Shown piece after piece: positions 49,739-62,867 of a stretch of DNA of 64,000 nucleotides (within the stretch, counting starts at the first letter, position 1; the number at the start of each line of letters is the position of its first letter). Origin of the DNA: Hormiphora californensis (taxonomy: Eukaryota > Ctenophora > Tentaculata > Cydippida > Pleurobrachiidae); NCBI GenBank assembly GCA_020137815.1, contig CM035350.1, positions 3,702,037 through 3,766,036 of the forward strand, given 5' to 3'. Made by a program: the position numbers and the translations under genes. Below the pieces are notes generated by a model. It was not told the origin of the DNA. It saw nothing but the letters and a program-made list of their open reading frames with translations, and searched no databases.

Positions 49739-50706
49739 CTTAACGCAAAATAAACACGTACACGTACGGGACCTAAGTCCTAAGCAAACACGTACGCTGA
49801 AGGGACTCATCAAGCAGAAACTTATTAAGAGAGAGACAATGATTTGACAGAGACTGATAAATCAGGATTATTGATACTGGTTATCAACCACTTTATCCCC
49901 TTGATTATTATTATAAAAATTTACAATTCTATAGTTTTTACTCCATTTTGGTACTCCAATTAATACTCTGGTTTTTATGGTATTCTGATTATATCCCTGT
50001 ACATCCGGGTACACAAAATCTTCACATAATTGGTGATGTCATACGCGGTTAATTGGCTGGTACCGCGGACCTCATCGGAGTTGCACGCTACACAAACAAT
50101 ACCCGTTGAATAAACCTATTAAACCTGTCAACGTTGCGTAAACAACCCCGTAAACAACACTGACATCTGGTTATCTTACATTTATACTTCAGGTCCTAGT
50201 TACCCATATAATAGGGATTGGTTACTAACATGCAATTACTGCAACTTCACCAGCTTACGTAGAATTATGTTCTTTCTATAAATACGGGCTACAGCTGTGT
50301 TTACATAACACTTTCGCCGAACACACTCAGCATTTGGATTCTTAGAAACCCCTAGCACATTACCATGAACACTCCGTGTTTGTGAATATGTGTGTGTGTG
50401 CCATCCAATTTTGCTCCCCAATCCATTTATCTAGAGAGCTCTAGAACAGGGATATATGTTCTGAGAACTTGGTATTCTAGTAATCCAGCTATCCTTTAAT
50501 CGTACAAGAGGAATTATCACATACGAATTTTGTTGCTGTTGTTTGTGTTAGGGTCTCTCGAGACAAGATTTAAAAAGCTGCAATCGTACCATACCCCTGC
50601 TTTTATTATTCTTAAATTCAACTTTGTTTTTAGTTTTGAATCCTGTAATTTGCCAGTTCACTTAGAACTTTATTTATAACTATATTTTACGATTTATAAC
50701 CGTTTT
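49739..50706. other. Spacer upstream of the multicopper oxidase
   Basis: AT-rich; no exon supported. TATA-like sequence (CTATAAATACGGG) occurs at about 50276, but about 430 bases from the oxidase ATG, so I do not assign it. Confidence 0.4.
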
Positions 50707-53152
50707 ATGTTAATCCTCAACTTTATACAGCTGTTCCATATGCTGCTGTCACTACTCCTCCTTGCTTGCCCCCTGATATGTGAGTGCAAAACCCGCTACT
50801 ACGACTGGTCGGTTCAGAGGGATACCCGGTTGGTTGCGGGCCGAACCATGGTGGTTCAAACGGTTAACGGTGACCTGGTTCCACCACCCCTGCACGTTGA
50901 TGTTGGTGATATCCTGAGGATTAACGTGACAAACAATCTCCCAGACATGGGAATCAGCATCCACTGGCATGGCTTTTTGATGAAGGAGTACCAGGTATTT
51001 GACGGAGTGGTAGGGTTAACCCAGTGCGCTATTGGTCCTGGCGAGAGCTTTTTGTACGACTGGCCGGTCTATGAGAATCCCGGGACATACTGGTGGCACG
51101 GTCATGCGGGGATCCCCATAGTGGGTCAGGATTTTGCCCGGGGAATGTTGATTGTGCATCCGGAGGGAAGCGGCCGGGCCGATCTGGAGAACTATGAGGA
51201 AGAGATGAGTGAGAGGCTGATTATGTATGAAGATCTATCTCCTACCTTTCCCTTCATGGACTACATCATGATGTTGGGCGGGATCTCTGCTCGTCCCGAG
51301 AAAGATCTAGAAGGGTTCTACGAGAGCATGATTACCTGGACACATGGTCTTGCTAACGGTGAACTGAACCACGAGGTCTTTGTGGAGGCGGGGAAAACAT
51401 ACCGATTTAGGCTGCTAAACGGTGGTCACGTGTTCGCCTACATCTGGTCGATTGATCAGCATGACTTCAAGGTGGTAGCTAGTGATGCGGCAGAGGTTGT
51501 TCCCTACCCTACCGATGGGCTACAGATCCATGTTGGGGAGCGGTTTGACGTTGAAATTACCTTCCAGGAGTCGGAGGAAAACAAGAGCTACTACATGCGG
51601 GCTATGACACCATCTTATGATATCAGTAGGGGGATCTTCTCGGCTATCAGAGTTAGGGGATCAAAAGCAAAGGATACCGATCCATACCCAGAACCACCTA
51701 CCGCATTCTATACCCAACCCAAACAGGTCCTCAACTGTCTGATGCACCAGGCCTTCGCTAACATCATTAATTGTCAACCCGTCACCAACCTGAAACCAGC
51801 TGAGTTACTTGAGATGCCCGATTTGGATGACATCAAGTACCACATTGTGGATTTCGACGATGAGAGCTCACCCTTAGCCAGTCATTTCGTGGCTATAGAT
51901 AACGGGGTCTTCAAGCAAAGTGTAATGCCCACCAAGGCGATGATCAGATCAGATTTTAAAGAGGAGATAGACATGCATCCCAACACTAATGTCCTGAAAC
52001 TGAACCTGCATAAAACTGTTATAATGGTCTTCAGAAGTGCAACTGCTTTCCCCCATCCCATCCATCTACATGGCCACAAGTTTGAGGTTCTCAAGATTGT
52101 CCCTCGAAAGTATCCTCTTTGTCCTAACGGCAGGTAATGGCACCTTTTGTACTTTCGTCTTCTCTTTGTCCTAACGGCAGGTAATGTCACCTCTTGTACT
52201 TTCGTCTTCCCTTCATTAAAGACGGAGAGCTTATAATGTTAAGTAGGGGATCAATACATTTTTACAACTAACCGATTTATTTTCAGGTGTGTCTGGCAGA
52301 ACATTGCAACATCATTTTCTCCAAAACTCTCAGACATTGCTAAGCAACCAAAGTCCGTTGTTAAGGATACCGTCATTCTACCAGCCGGTAATTAAAATTA
52401 TAAATGTGTGATGAGACCTGAACTTGAGTTGAATTTGCAAAGCTGCCTAGCATATGATTATACTGATTACCTGATGATTTATGTCTTAAATCCCATCATT
52501 TAATCAAAACATATATATATCGGCAGGTGGTTTGATAGCTATTCGGTTTGTAACTGACAACCCCGGGGTTTGGGCGATACACTGTCACCTGGACCAGCAT
52601 CTGGAGGATGGACAGTTCATTATCATGGACGAGGGAGGATATCGGCAATCCCACTTTCCTGATGATTACCCCAGCTGCAACTACGCAGGTACAACAATTG
52701 GAGTTGTTTTGAAAACTTGCTCTTTCTCCATGTGCTGTGGAGTTGTGAGATTGATCCTCATTATATTTCAACCCTTGAAACATGTAGCTACCTTCCCTGC
52801 AGCAACCCCCAATTCCAATAGTTGGCTTAACCAGTAAAACTATATTGTTTTCTCTGCAGGTCGAATACCGATGCCCAAGAAAACAGCATGCCTTTGTATG
52901 GACCATCTCAACCTATACAAACCCAAGGGTGTTAAATCGTATTACCAGTGCAGTGAGCCCCATCTGTGTGGGAGGACCCAGTACACTGACGAGGACATCT
53001 CCATTTTTGAAAAGATAAAGGCCATGAATTTGAAGGAGCGGAATTCATTTAAAGATTTTATGGAAACCCGCTTTAGACCGGAGGAAACGGAAGCTTGGGG
53101 AAACATTTTGGACACAATCATTGATGGTACTCAGAAAAAGTCAAATACATAA
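50707..53152 (+). CDS. Secreted laccase-like multicopper oxidase
   Basis: Oxidises phenols, amines or metal ions while reducing oxygen to water; secreted. Four exons in phase: 50707-52133, 52287-52387, 52527-52688, 52860-53152, coding 660 residues. The first ~27 residues form a signal peptide; a second in-frame ATG at 50740 would also work. Copper motifs are all present: HWHG, WWHGHAG (HGH in place of the usual HSH), HPIHLHGHKFEV and HCHLDQHLEDG, so the trinuclear cluster and type-1 site look complete. The residue ten after the type-1 cysteine, the axial position, is Gln rather than Met, Leu or Phe. After the last cupredoxin domain is a Cys-rich tail (about 96 residues with CLCMD, YYQC, HLCG) of unknown role. 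The exon-1 donor lies in a 47-bp tandem duplication. Substrate cannot be read from sequence. Confidence 0.92.
52112..52206. repeat. 47-bp tandem duplication over a splice donor
   Basis: The segment TCTTTGTCCTAACGGCAG plus GTAATG and following bases occurs twice, so a second copy of the exon-1 donor lies 47 bases inside the intron. Confidence 0.8.
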
Positions 53153-53501
53153 CAGATAAAATGGCTACAATTTGCGTTAAAATTTTCGGAGTTAAAACGA
53201 GATTTAGTAAGATTTAGTAAGATAAGCTAAGAAAGCTTAACACTTGAGACGGAAAATAGCTGTATTTGTGTGTGCGTGTATGACAAATAACATATATATA
53301 GCGTCCATGAGTGGAACCAGACAGTCAGAGTTTGCTAGAACTGCAGGGCCCTCACTCAATTATCTTATGGTGATGTATAATATAATGGACAATTGTTACA
53401 GACAACCCCTTTACTTCTTATGACAGGAGTCCTAGTAAAAGACGCCCAGCGTCTGTATGTGATAACCCGTTGTTGAATCCTCTCTGTTGAATTTCATTTT
53501 A
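53153..53501. other. Convergent 3' spacer
   Basis: Between the oxidase (plus) and the GPCR (minus) 3' ends. AT-rich, no feature recognised. Confidence 0.5.
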
Positions 53502-56500
53502 TTACTTCAGACGAAATGCTGATTTGAATGTGTCCAATGGACTCCGTAGTACCCGGTATGCCTGTGCTTTCAGGATAGTTCGAAGGAAGGAGCACCGGTA
53601 ATAGTAGATCAACACGTTACATGGGGTGTTTAGGTATACCAAGGTAACTATCAGGGTCGGATAGAGCACACAGGACTCGTAACTGAAATGAAATTAACGC
53701 GTGAAAATTTCCAAACCTTTTCCAGGTTGATCCCCATGGTAACTCACCTCCACATTTCATGTTTTTTGTTCAGTGAGGTGGTGCAGACAGCAAAGTAGTT
53801 GGTTTCAAAAAGGCCCCAGTACACAAACAGTCCCAAGTGGCATACCAGGAAAGTCACTGCTACTAGAATCATAGTTAGAGCTGCTCTTCGCTGAAATTAC
53901 AGATATCTTGTTTTAATACAAACATGATATGGTACTTGGAATTACTTAATAGCCGGACCCCGATTTACCGGAATCCCGAGAGAAAATTTTCCCTTGAAAT
54001 TGTCTATCATATTTCCCGGAAATATAATGTGTGTGCGGCACACCCACTGTGTGGCCGGTGATAAACTGTTTATTATTGCTAGAACCGGAAATCAAAGTAA
54101 GGCTGAACAAACAATCACATATTAATATGGGCCAACTTCGAGAAAACGGGAAGTAAGACGATGGGCCAACTTCGAGTAAACGGGACACGACATTCTTTCT
54201 GGGACAACCTAATATTTGACAGAATTGTTGACAGACCTGGAGTTTAGCTCTTCGGCTGGTGCTAGGAACCTTGTTGTTGATTTTAGGGGGCGAGGGGTCA
54301 TGAAGCATCAGCATTTTATCATCCTGATCCTTGTACAGCATCTCCTCCTCTGTGTTGATGTTCACTGCTGTGAAGTGTGTGAGGATTAGTAATTATTAAT
54401 TAGGTTGGTCTAACACTCTAACTGATTCACGTTGACACATGCACACATTTTCAGTAGACATGTTCATTTTTAAATTACACTTGACACATGTGTGCTCATT
54501 TAGTAACACTGTTGACAGTCGTTACTCTACAAAATAAGTGATGTGAATTGGTACAATGTACATATTATTTATTCGTATTGTATTCAAGTCATTCCCACAT
54601 GCACTATTTGATCATGTTGTTCATTCACAATATTAATTGTCTTACTGTGCTCCAGGGAGTTATGAGAGACAAAGGACAGTTTTGGACTGTTGGAAATTAC
54701 TACCCCTTCAAAATCCTGGTCAACACTTGACCGGGCCATTTGTAAAATCTGCGTTGCATTTGAGGCAATGCTATCACTTTGTCTATGAGCGAATCTGATG
54801 TCTGTATAGGAAAAAGAGAAAGACTATACACACAGCTGCCATAAAATCCTCCCATTCTTCTCAGAATAGAAATGTAGAATAGCACATTATATATTATATT
54901 GCTACAACATACTTGGCGATGCAGAGCGTAAGTTGATCCCTCCGATTGGTTTCAGTTGGTTTCTATACAGCTTGATTGGTACAAAGAGACAGCTGAAGAG
55001 AGAGAGAGTTCATTAGTCTTCAATAAATGAACAGAAGCTGGTGTCAAAACACAGAATATGAAAAGTAAAATGATCTGAACATCAACCAAGCTGCAGTACA
55101 CAACTAACTTGAAGCAAACGACCAGGATGGGTATGCCGAAGAGGATGGAGTAGATGAGAGTTGTAGAGACCTTCAGGTAGATTTCATCCAGATCTTTCAA
55201 TAGGTTGTGGAGCTCCAGAGTACACGTGGTGATGTACATGTCATATCCGTACCTGAAAGTAGTTTGTGTAGGATGTTTGTTGTAATAGAATATGTACAGG
55301 GATGTATTATTTAGTTATGTGATTATGTTGGTATGCAATGAGTACGTGCTTATGTGTGGTTGAGACTTGGGATAAACTACATGGGTCCGTGCTTATCGGG
55401 TTGAGACTTAGTAATGGTATTACCTCTCCGCGCCTCAACGTAAATATAGATGCAACTTCTCGTCGAGAGTGTTTATATGGTTCGAGAGTTTTTATGTGGT
55501 TCGGACTGCAACTATGGCCCGTGTTGTAACTTACACTCGAGGTTGAAAGATGGAGGCTACCATGACAACTGTCACGGGGAACCATGTCGCTACTATTAGT
55601 ACCCATGGCTTCATCTTTTTCTGCATGTTGGCATAGCTGATCGGTGCAGATATTGCCAGAACTCGGTCTATTGAAATTGCCATGTTGCTGATGAGGGATA
55701 CCAACATACAACCCAGAAACACTGCCCTGTTTGGAATTGTTATGTTTAGTCATTCGAGAACATTCAAGAGCACTATGGTAAACAATTGTTGTGTTTTCTA
55801 CCTGTTACAGAGCAATTTACAAAAAGTACGGGTACTTTTGTCCCATGGCGCCGCCACACGTATTTTCATTGGGTCCTTTTTGTAAGTTGGTCCCTAATTG
55901 GCTGCATTCATTTACCCTTGATAGCTGCACATTGGAGGGTTTTCCTGGTAGCTGATGACTCGGTAAGTCTCAGAGTTGTACAGTAGATAAAGACTATACG
56001 GCATGCAGAATAGTGTTATTATGATGTCCGATGCTAGTAGGTTGATGAACCATGGGTAGATGTGGGCGGAAGCCTTTACAAATGCTCCAACTGACATGGC
56101 ATTACCTGAAAGGTGCAATGGCTGTCTGGTGGGATCATGACTATGCAGTATACATGTCTACCATTATTATAGTCGGTGCTGCTAGATATAGACAGACGAT
56201 TTAGATTCAAGTTTCAGATTCAAATTAAAAAAGCATTATACAATGTAATTATTGTCATAATGTTCATTACTTACCTAAGATGGATGCGATAAAAATCAAC
56301 AAGTTGATCGTAAAGTATACTGTTTCTGATGTGTAGGGAGGTAGATAGGGATCTGAAATTAACTAAAATTAAAAACTATTCGTGGTGGATTCGTGGTGGA
56401 TTCTGATTTCAACCTACCAGGCCCGGTTGTGTGAGGGTCAGGTGTGTTAATTGGTTCTGTTGTGGAAGATATATTGAACGATTGTTGGGTTACAAACACT

Positions 56501-56586
56501 GATTCCTCCACCGGGTAATGGCCGGACATGTTTCTGAAATGTACACTGCAGATATGCAGGGCCGTTACTGAGAGTAGGGTCTCCAC
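53502..56586 (-). CDS. Rhodopsin-type GPCR, ten exons
   Basis: Seven-transmembrane receptor signalling through G proteins at the plasma membrane. Exons in phase: 56418-56586 (ATG), 56275-56352, 55916-56105, 55535-55726, 55109-55252, 54913-54992, 54646-54801, 54237-54367, 53748-53890, 53502-53682 (TAA); 487 residues. The N-terminus (~60 residues) is Ser/Thr-rich with NMS and NIS glycosylation sequons. TM1 reads ILGNAM, TM2 LLASDIIITLF, TM3 ends IDRVLAI (DRY-like), ECL2 has a Cys (YITTCTLE) pairing with that before TM3, and TM7 reads NTPCNVLIYY (NPxxY-like with changed spacing). The third intracellular loop is long (~115 residues) and spread over three exons. The TM6 FxxCWxP motif is not present. 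Ligand unknown; so many introns is unusual for this class. Confidence 0.85.
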
Positions 56587-57862
56587 TCTCTACACGGAGT
56601 GATCTAGTTTGGTTATCTTAAGGGAGGTAAAGATATAATGGCTATAATAATAGGGCAGTAAAGATTACGGCTTGCAATATTGGAAGAGCAAGCGGAGGTG
56701 TGTACAAGAGAATGGAGTTCATGACTCTGGTTCAGAGATAATACACAATGGGCGAACAAAGAAAGCTGTCACACACACAGCCATCATAACAAGAATCACA
56801 GGAGCAATATCACACAGACATGTGTCCCCGCCCCGGCCCTGGAAAACCAGATTATACGTTTAGACAAAGGCTAAGTTAGGAGGACACCAGATGGTCCACC
56901 TTGATCTCACAGCAATGTCTTACATATCCAGGATGTGTCAGTGTCATAATGCACCAGCTGAAACGTCGCCTCTCTTTATAATATATATGAGAAAAGGGTT
57001 AATAATTAATGAACCAAGAAGCCTCTCTTTATATTTTGATATATTCGAGAAAGGTCTAAAAATTAATGAACCGAGAAGCCTCGTCTGTGCGACTGCCAGG
57101 ACTAACTGCCAATATATAGCAAGCTAGGTATATGTGCATATTAATGAAACAACGATCGGTCCATGACTATAGATTGCGTTGTTTGAGAACGAGCTGGGGG
57201 TTGTTGATTATAAGCGGCGTGCCATTGCTTGGAAACAATGGTATATGCCCCCGAGAATAGATTGGGTTTTGATACTGCAAGTTAGAAACAGAGGTTTCAT
57301 GTTCGAAACCGAAGCTATACTGTTGTGAAAATCAAATCACGTGCATAATATATCAAATGACTGCTAAATATAAATTGATTCACCTCAGTAGATTATTCTA
57401 GAAATTCAATCTCAATACTATTCATTACTAATTTATTGCATTGATTACAAGTGTGTGACCCGGTCGCAATTGTAGGGAAAACGGTAATGGAAAACGGAGA
57501 TACGGTATTACGTCTCATTACGGTAATTCCATTACGGTAATGCGACTACAAGCGGCAGAATTTCACACGAGAAGAATGTTGCAGCAGACGGCCAAACAGA
57601 GAATCGGCCGACACGGTCAGCTGGGGGTTTTGCAAAAACACTTTATCTAGTAGTCATGAGGAATAATTAACATGGTTTTCTGCGATAAAGAGGTGCATGT
57701 CTAGCAGCGTCTTGTAAAATTTGGCAATATATGGCATTTGTCCAAAGTCTGTGCATGTAGGAATGCGGAAATTAAGGAATTAAGGAATGCGGAAATTAAG
57801 GAGGAATTAAGGAAAGAATTTGATTAATGACCTCCCAAAACACCGACTTTTGATTTCACTAT

Positions 57863-57953
57863 AGCTAATTATGATAACCGTTTCTTCCTAAAATATAGTG
57901 CCCGTATACGGGCACTATATTTTAGGAAGAAACGGTTATCATAATAATTAGCT
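57863..57953. repeat. Long near-perfect hairpin
   Basis: Arms of about 44 bases meet at CCCGTA|TACGGG with no loop. The right arm has one 3-base insertion. Confidence 0.8.
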
Positions 57954-58249
57954 CGAAATCATTTGTAACGCTAAAAAGTTTCAAAAATATTTACAAAACA
58001 TCCGAAGCTTGTTGAGTAGCTCAACGAGCTGCAGTATTAATGAAAATAAACTTAACCTGTGTTTTAGTTCTAAGGAACAGCGAGTATAGTGACCTAATCG
58101 TTATATAGTACAATTTTATGGTACCACACCTGCAAATGACAGGTGCCAAGGGCCACTGGGCAACATGGTCCTGCAAGAGGTTCTCTGACCTTCCCCTCTC
58201 TCTCTCACCCTCTCTCCCTCTCTCTCACCCTCTCTTTCACCCTCTCTCT

Positions 58250-58670
58250 CCTCCTCTCCATGTTTCTACACAGCACTGTGTCATTTTAGGCAGCCAATTC
58301 CTATATAATACAATTAGCCATTACTAATAATAATTTGGGCACGTCGCGCTCTCTCGTGCTCCACCCCCGACGTTTTGCTGCCAAAATAATAATGGCATGG
58401 AATGGTAAACTTATGGGTCATATCTGATATTATAGTGAAATATAAAAAAAACCTATAGCGATACCACCGATCCGAGGATATCTCTCTCTGTCTCTCTTTC
58501 CCTTTCTCTCTCTCTCTCTCTCTTTCCCTTTCTCTCTCTCTCTTTCTCTCTCTCTCTTTCTCTCTCTTTCTCTTTCTCTCTCTCACACCCTCTCCATGTT
58601 TCTACACAGCACTGTGTCATTATAGGCAGCCAATTCCTATATACAATATAATTAGCCATTACTCTTATCA
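58250..58670. repeat. Duplicated ~75-bp block around a CT repeat
   Basis: CATGTTTCTACACAGCACTG followed by CAGCCAATTCCTATATA occurs at about 58258-58332 and 58594-58666, each preceded by CT-rich sequence. Confidence 0.8.
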
Positions 58671-59162
58671 TTATAAGCTATGTAGGTATAAGTATGCTCA
58701 GACATGCTCTATACCGCAACTCAGCTGTCATTGGCCTGACCCTATTCTCATTTCGAGAACCGCGGTCAGAGCATTGGCCGACAGCGCAACTCTGGCCTCG
58801 TGTGCCTTAATTAATGAAACTGAAAATGCGTGGCACGTGTACACTAGAAATAAACATGTACACGCTGTAACAAATACCCATGCTGCTTGTTTTGTAATTA
58901 CATACAACAGAGAAATTATAATTTTGGCAAAGTCGCAAAAAAGGAACTGCTGCAAGGCGTTATGGTGTCGGGTTTTTGCCCCACCTTCCACGTCAAATAA
59001 TAATGATGAGTAGTAATACTGATAATGATGAGTAGTAGGGAATTTTTACTGCAACGAGGTTATCTCTCGGCCGGGTCCGGGGCAGTAATACATACATCAA
59101 TTACTATACTACCTCGGACAGCAAGGAGAGTAGTAGGAAAAGTAGGAAAATGGGGCAGGGTA

Positions 59163-59359
<197 letters not shown>

Positions 59360-60444
59360 AGGTGGAGCTACTGCTCTAGCTCGTTCTCCTCTTCTAGACT
59401 GTCGAGTTCTGAGTTTAATCGATCTGTCTTAGCTAGAACGTGAACAGTGATCTAAGGTTTGAGTTACAAGAACACAGCTTTTCCTATACCACCACGTCCC
59501 CTTACTAAACTGAATAAGTGGTTTTGTCATTTATAATGTTCATGACTAGACTGGATATAACTAGTGCGAACATAAGTAATGGAGCTACGTAACGGCTGGA
59601 ATTGTTCAACTACCTTTTGGCTATTGCATATTATGATAATCTTAATCTCTCAAGTCTCGGTATAAGTTATACTATTATACTATAACCATGTCTGATGGGC
59701 CGCTCATTCTCAAAGAATAGGCTCATTCTCAAAGAATAGGCTAAGCTCAATATGTGATCATGGCACTCATATATGGTTAAAAGTTTCTCAAAGAATAGGC
59801 TAAGCTCAATATGTGATCATGGCCCCTTTGCTATCAGTAGCAGTTTAATTACGATGATGAACATGAGCGAAAAACGATTTGCGGTTAAGTTAAGAAGGGG
59901 AGTAATGTCTGGCGGGATGAGAGAGAGGGGGGCAGCAGCTGATGGAGTAGATCTGAATTATGTAGATATGCTAATGCTGTTATGTTATTTAGGGTGGATA
60001 ATTTTTAAAGGAGAAAAGAGAATGCTATTTTAAGTCAAATGAACTTATCTTTTCAAATTATAATCACAGGGGCGTCTGAAATACAAAAAAAACATCTCTT
60101 TATCATCCCCACAAACACAGAAACATGAAAATAACCCATGATATTTTGATAACTTGGTGACAACAAAATGCCAAATTTTAGCACACGTGACTTCTAATCA
60201 CACATAAAATTCTTATTTAGATCTGTTTATCAAATTCCACACCTAATTGTCGGAAGAGCACACTCAAGCACATACACACAAGATTCCAGTCCGAATATAA
60301 TAGCTCCATGCAGTTAATTAGCTGATCACAATGACGTACAACAAGTAGGTATTCGGCTGAATTGCAGAAGAACTGGGTCACAGTATAGCGGCCGGGGGGT
60401 TGGATAGATCGGGGGAGCTGTAGCTATAGTGTAGCGGCATTGCA

Positions 60445-62835
60445 TCACAGGCCCTGACAGATGCGCAGTCTCATCTTACTAGCCTGTTCCTTCTCCCGCA
60501 TCCGCTTGTTCTTGAACCAGTTGCACACCTGCATGTAACTCAGTCCACAGCGGTCTGACAACTCACGCTTCTGAGGAATGGGAACTTTGGGTTACAAAAA
60601 CGCAGAAACTTGGGGTTACTAGTTGTTGGTATTGTGTTACTAGTTGTTGGTATCGTGTGCAGATGGATTGAAAAGTGTGATTATAGTACATGCTGTGTGA
60701 TGGATTAAAACTATGATTATAGTACACTGTGTGATGGTTTTCCCACAGTTGTGTGATGGGTTAGTGTGATATATTGGACATACCTCCAGGGGTGTGGGGT
60801 ATTTGTTGCCCAGGTAGAATCCCTCCAGTCCCTCGCGAGCACTCTGTTTGTAGCAGTATAGCGTCTTCTCACCATCCCATACTGTTGCCGGGAACGGGTA
60901 CTTCTTCCGCAGGCGGTACCTACAAAAAATAGTGGGAGGTTAGAAAGTGAACTGGCTATGTCTTTTTTTGAATAAAATAAAACTGACAATTTAAATGCTA
61001 CTTCGGAGTATGTACTGCTAACTCGGTGGTTTATTGTGAAATAGCTATCATTTTGAAGCTCTGACATTGATGGCTGACAGTATAAATGCCCCACTTGACG
61101 TCACATTGTATTGGAGGATTAGAAAACAACAAGTCACCCAGTATATTAATTATGACGTCACTCAGTATATTAACTATGCCGTCACTAACCTATCAACAGC
61201 ATTGGGTGCCTTCCCCCGCTTGGTGGTGCTAAACCCGTACACTGCTGCCAGCCACAGTTCCTGGAGAATGTCATGGTAATCCCGGGAGAAGGTGTTCGTT
61301 GCAATCATCTCCATCACCGTCTTGTGATCGCCCTCGTAGTGTGCTTCCTGCAGGAGAGATGTCAGTAGTATAACAGAGCTGGTTACCATGGTAACATGGT
61401 AATACAGAGCTAGTTACCATGGTAACGTATAGAGCTGGTTACCATGGTAACTTAGACGTAGGTATTATGGTGAAAGTTTAGACTAACCGTGATATATTAT
61501 TAAGGTGAAATTGAGATGTCATTATTATGGTTGTTCTCTGCTACTATGCTGACACCATGATCATTTTCTAGCCCCGGATTCACGCTTCCATTCACCGTGT
61601 TCAGTCGGGCCCTGTTCTGTCCTACCACCGCGCCAGACGAGGATTGAGACATCTCCCGCTCGGGTAGCTTGAAGAAGCATCTCTTGATAAAATTCCCAAA
61701 ACTCCGAATGGAGAAGAAGTATACAATGGGGTTACTCCAGGTGCCGATATAGAAGATGTAGGTGGTAACGATGTTCAGTACAATGGTGGTGGTGGTGGAC
61801 ATGTGAACTTTCCTCTCGGCCATCTTGAGGGCCATGACAATAGCCCCAGGTGCAGATGAGATTATGTAGATGAGGGAGACAGATACAATGGCCATGGTAC
61901 CCTTGATCGGAGGGAGGGCCCCACTTCGGTGGACGTATAGGAAGACTAGGAGGGCCAGAGTGGTGCAGATGATAATGACCCCCATCAGACACACCCAGAT
62001 AACCATAATGCTCCCAAATATCTGGTGGTGTTTGTAGTTTATCCAGCATTGATAGGCCTCCGGATTGAAGTAGAGAGAGGAATCTGGGTAGATGTTCGTT
62101 ACAAGTGCGTATGCGGTAACGAGGACCCATATCAGAGAGAGGATTATGTTACAGGTCCTGGTACTACGGAGCCGGGCATAGAGGGGCATTACAAAGCAGA
62201 CCAACTTGTTGATACTGAACAGAGAGACGAGGAGAGTGCTCATGGTGTAGAAGATGTTAGTGAGACACTTGTTTCCCAAGCACCACATGTAACCATAGGG
62301 CCACCTTTGCAGCAGAATGGCCGGGAAGGTCGTTAAGATGCCGGATAGGGTGTAACCAATGTCAGAGAGGGCTAGGTGCACAATAATCGCTACTGTCACT
62401 TTATCAAGTTTTATGATGCTCTTGTATGCTGCCGCGATGACTGTTAGGTTTCCAACTAGTGCCAGGATGGCAGAGGCAAGGGTCCACCCGGCCAGGAAAT
62501 AACGAACACCGTCCGGGTTATGGTAATACTCGTACATTATCATGGTACTATAACAGCTGTTATAGAGGCCGGGTTATCATGGTTGTTATAGAGAGGCTGG
62601 GCTAAAAATGAGCAGGACAAGTTAGTAACAAAAGCTGTTGGAAACAACACAACAAAGCTGCTAATCATGTGGTTTCTAAATCAAAAGCCAAAAGCATGGT
62701 CACAGGACTGTATAATAATAAGCAACTTCACATACAAGAATGACCTAGTGCTAGAAACTAGGAAGAACAATGGCTACAAGGAGGCACACACGCTCAACTC
62801 AATGCACAGATTCACTAGTAGGATATTCGGACATA

Positions 62836-62867
<32 letters not shown>

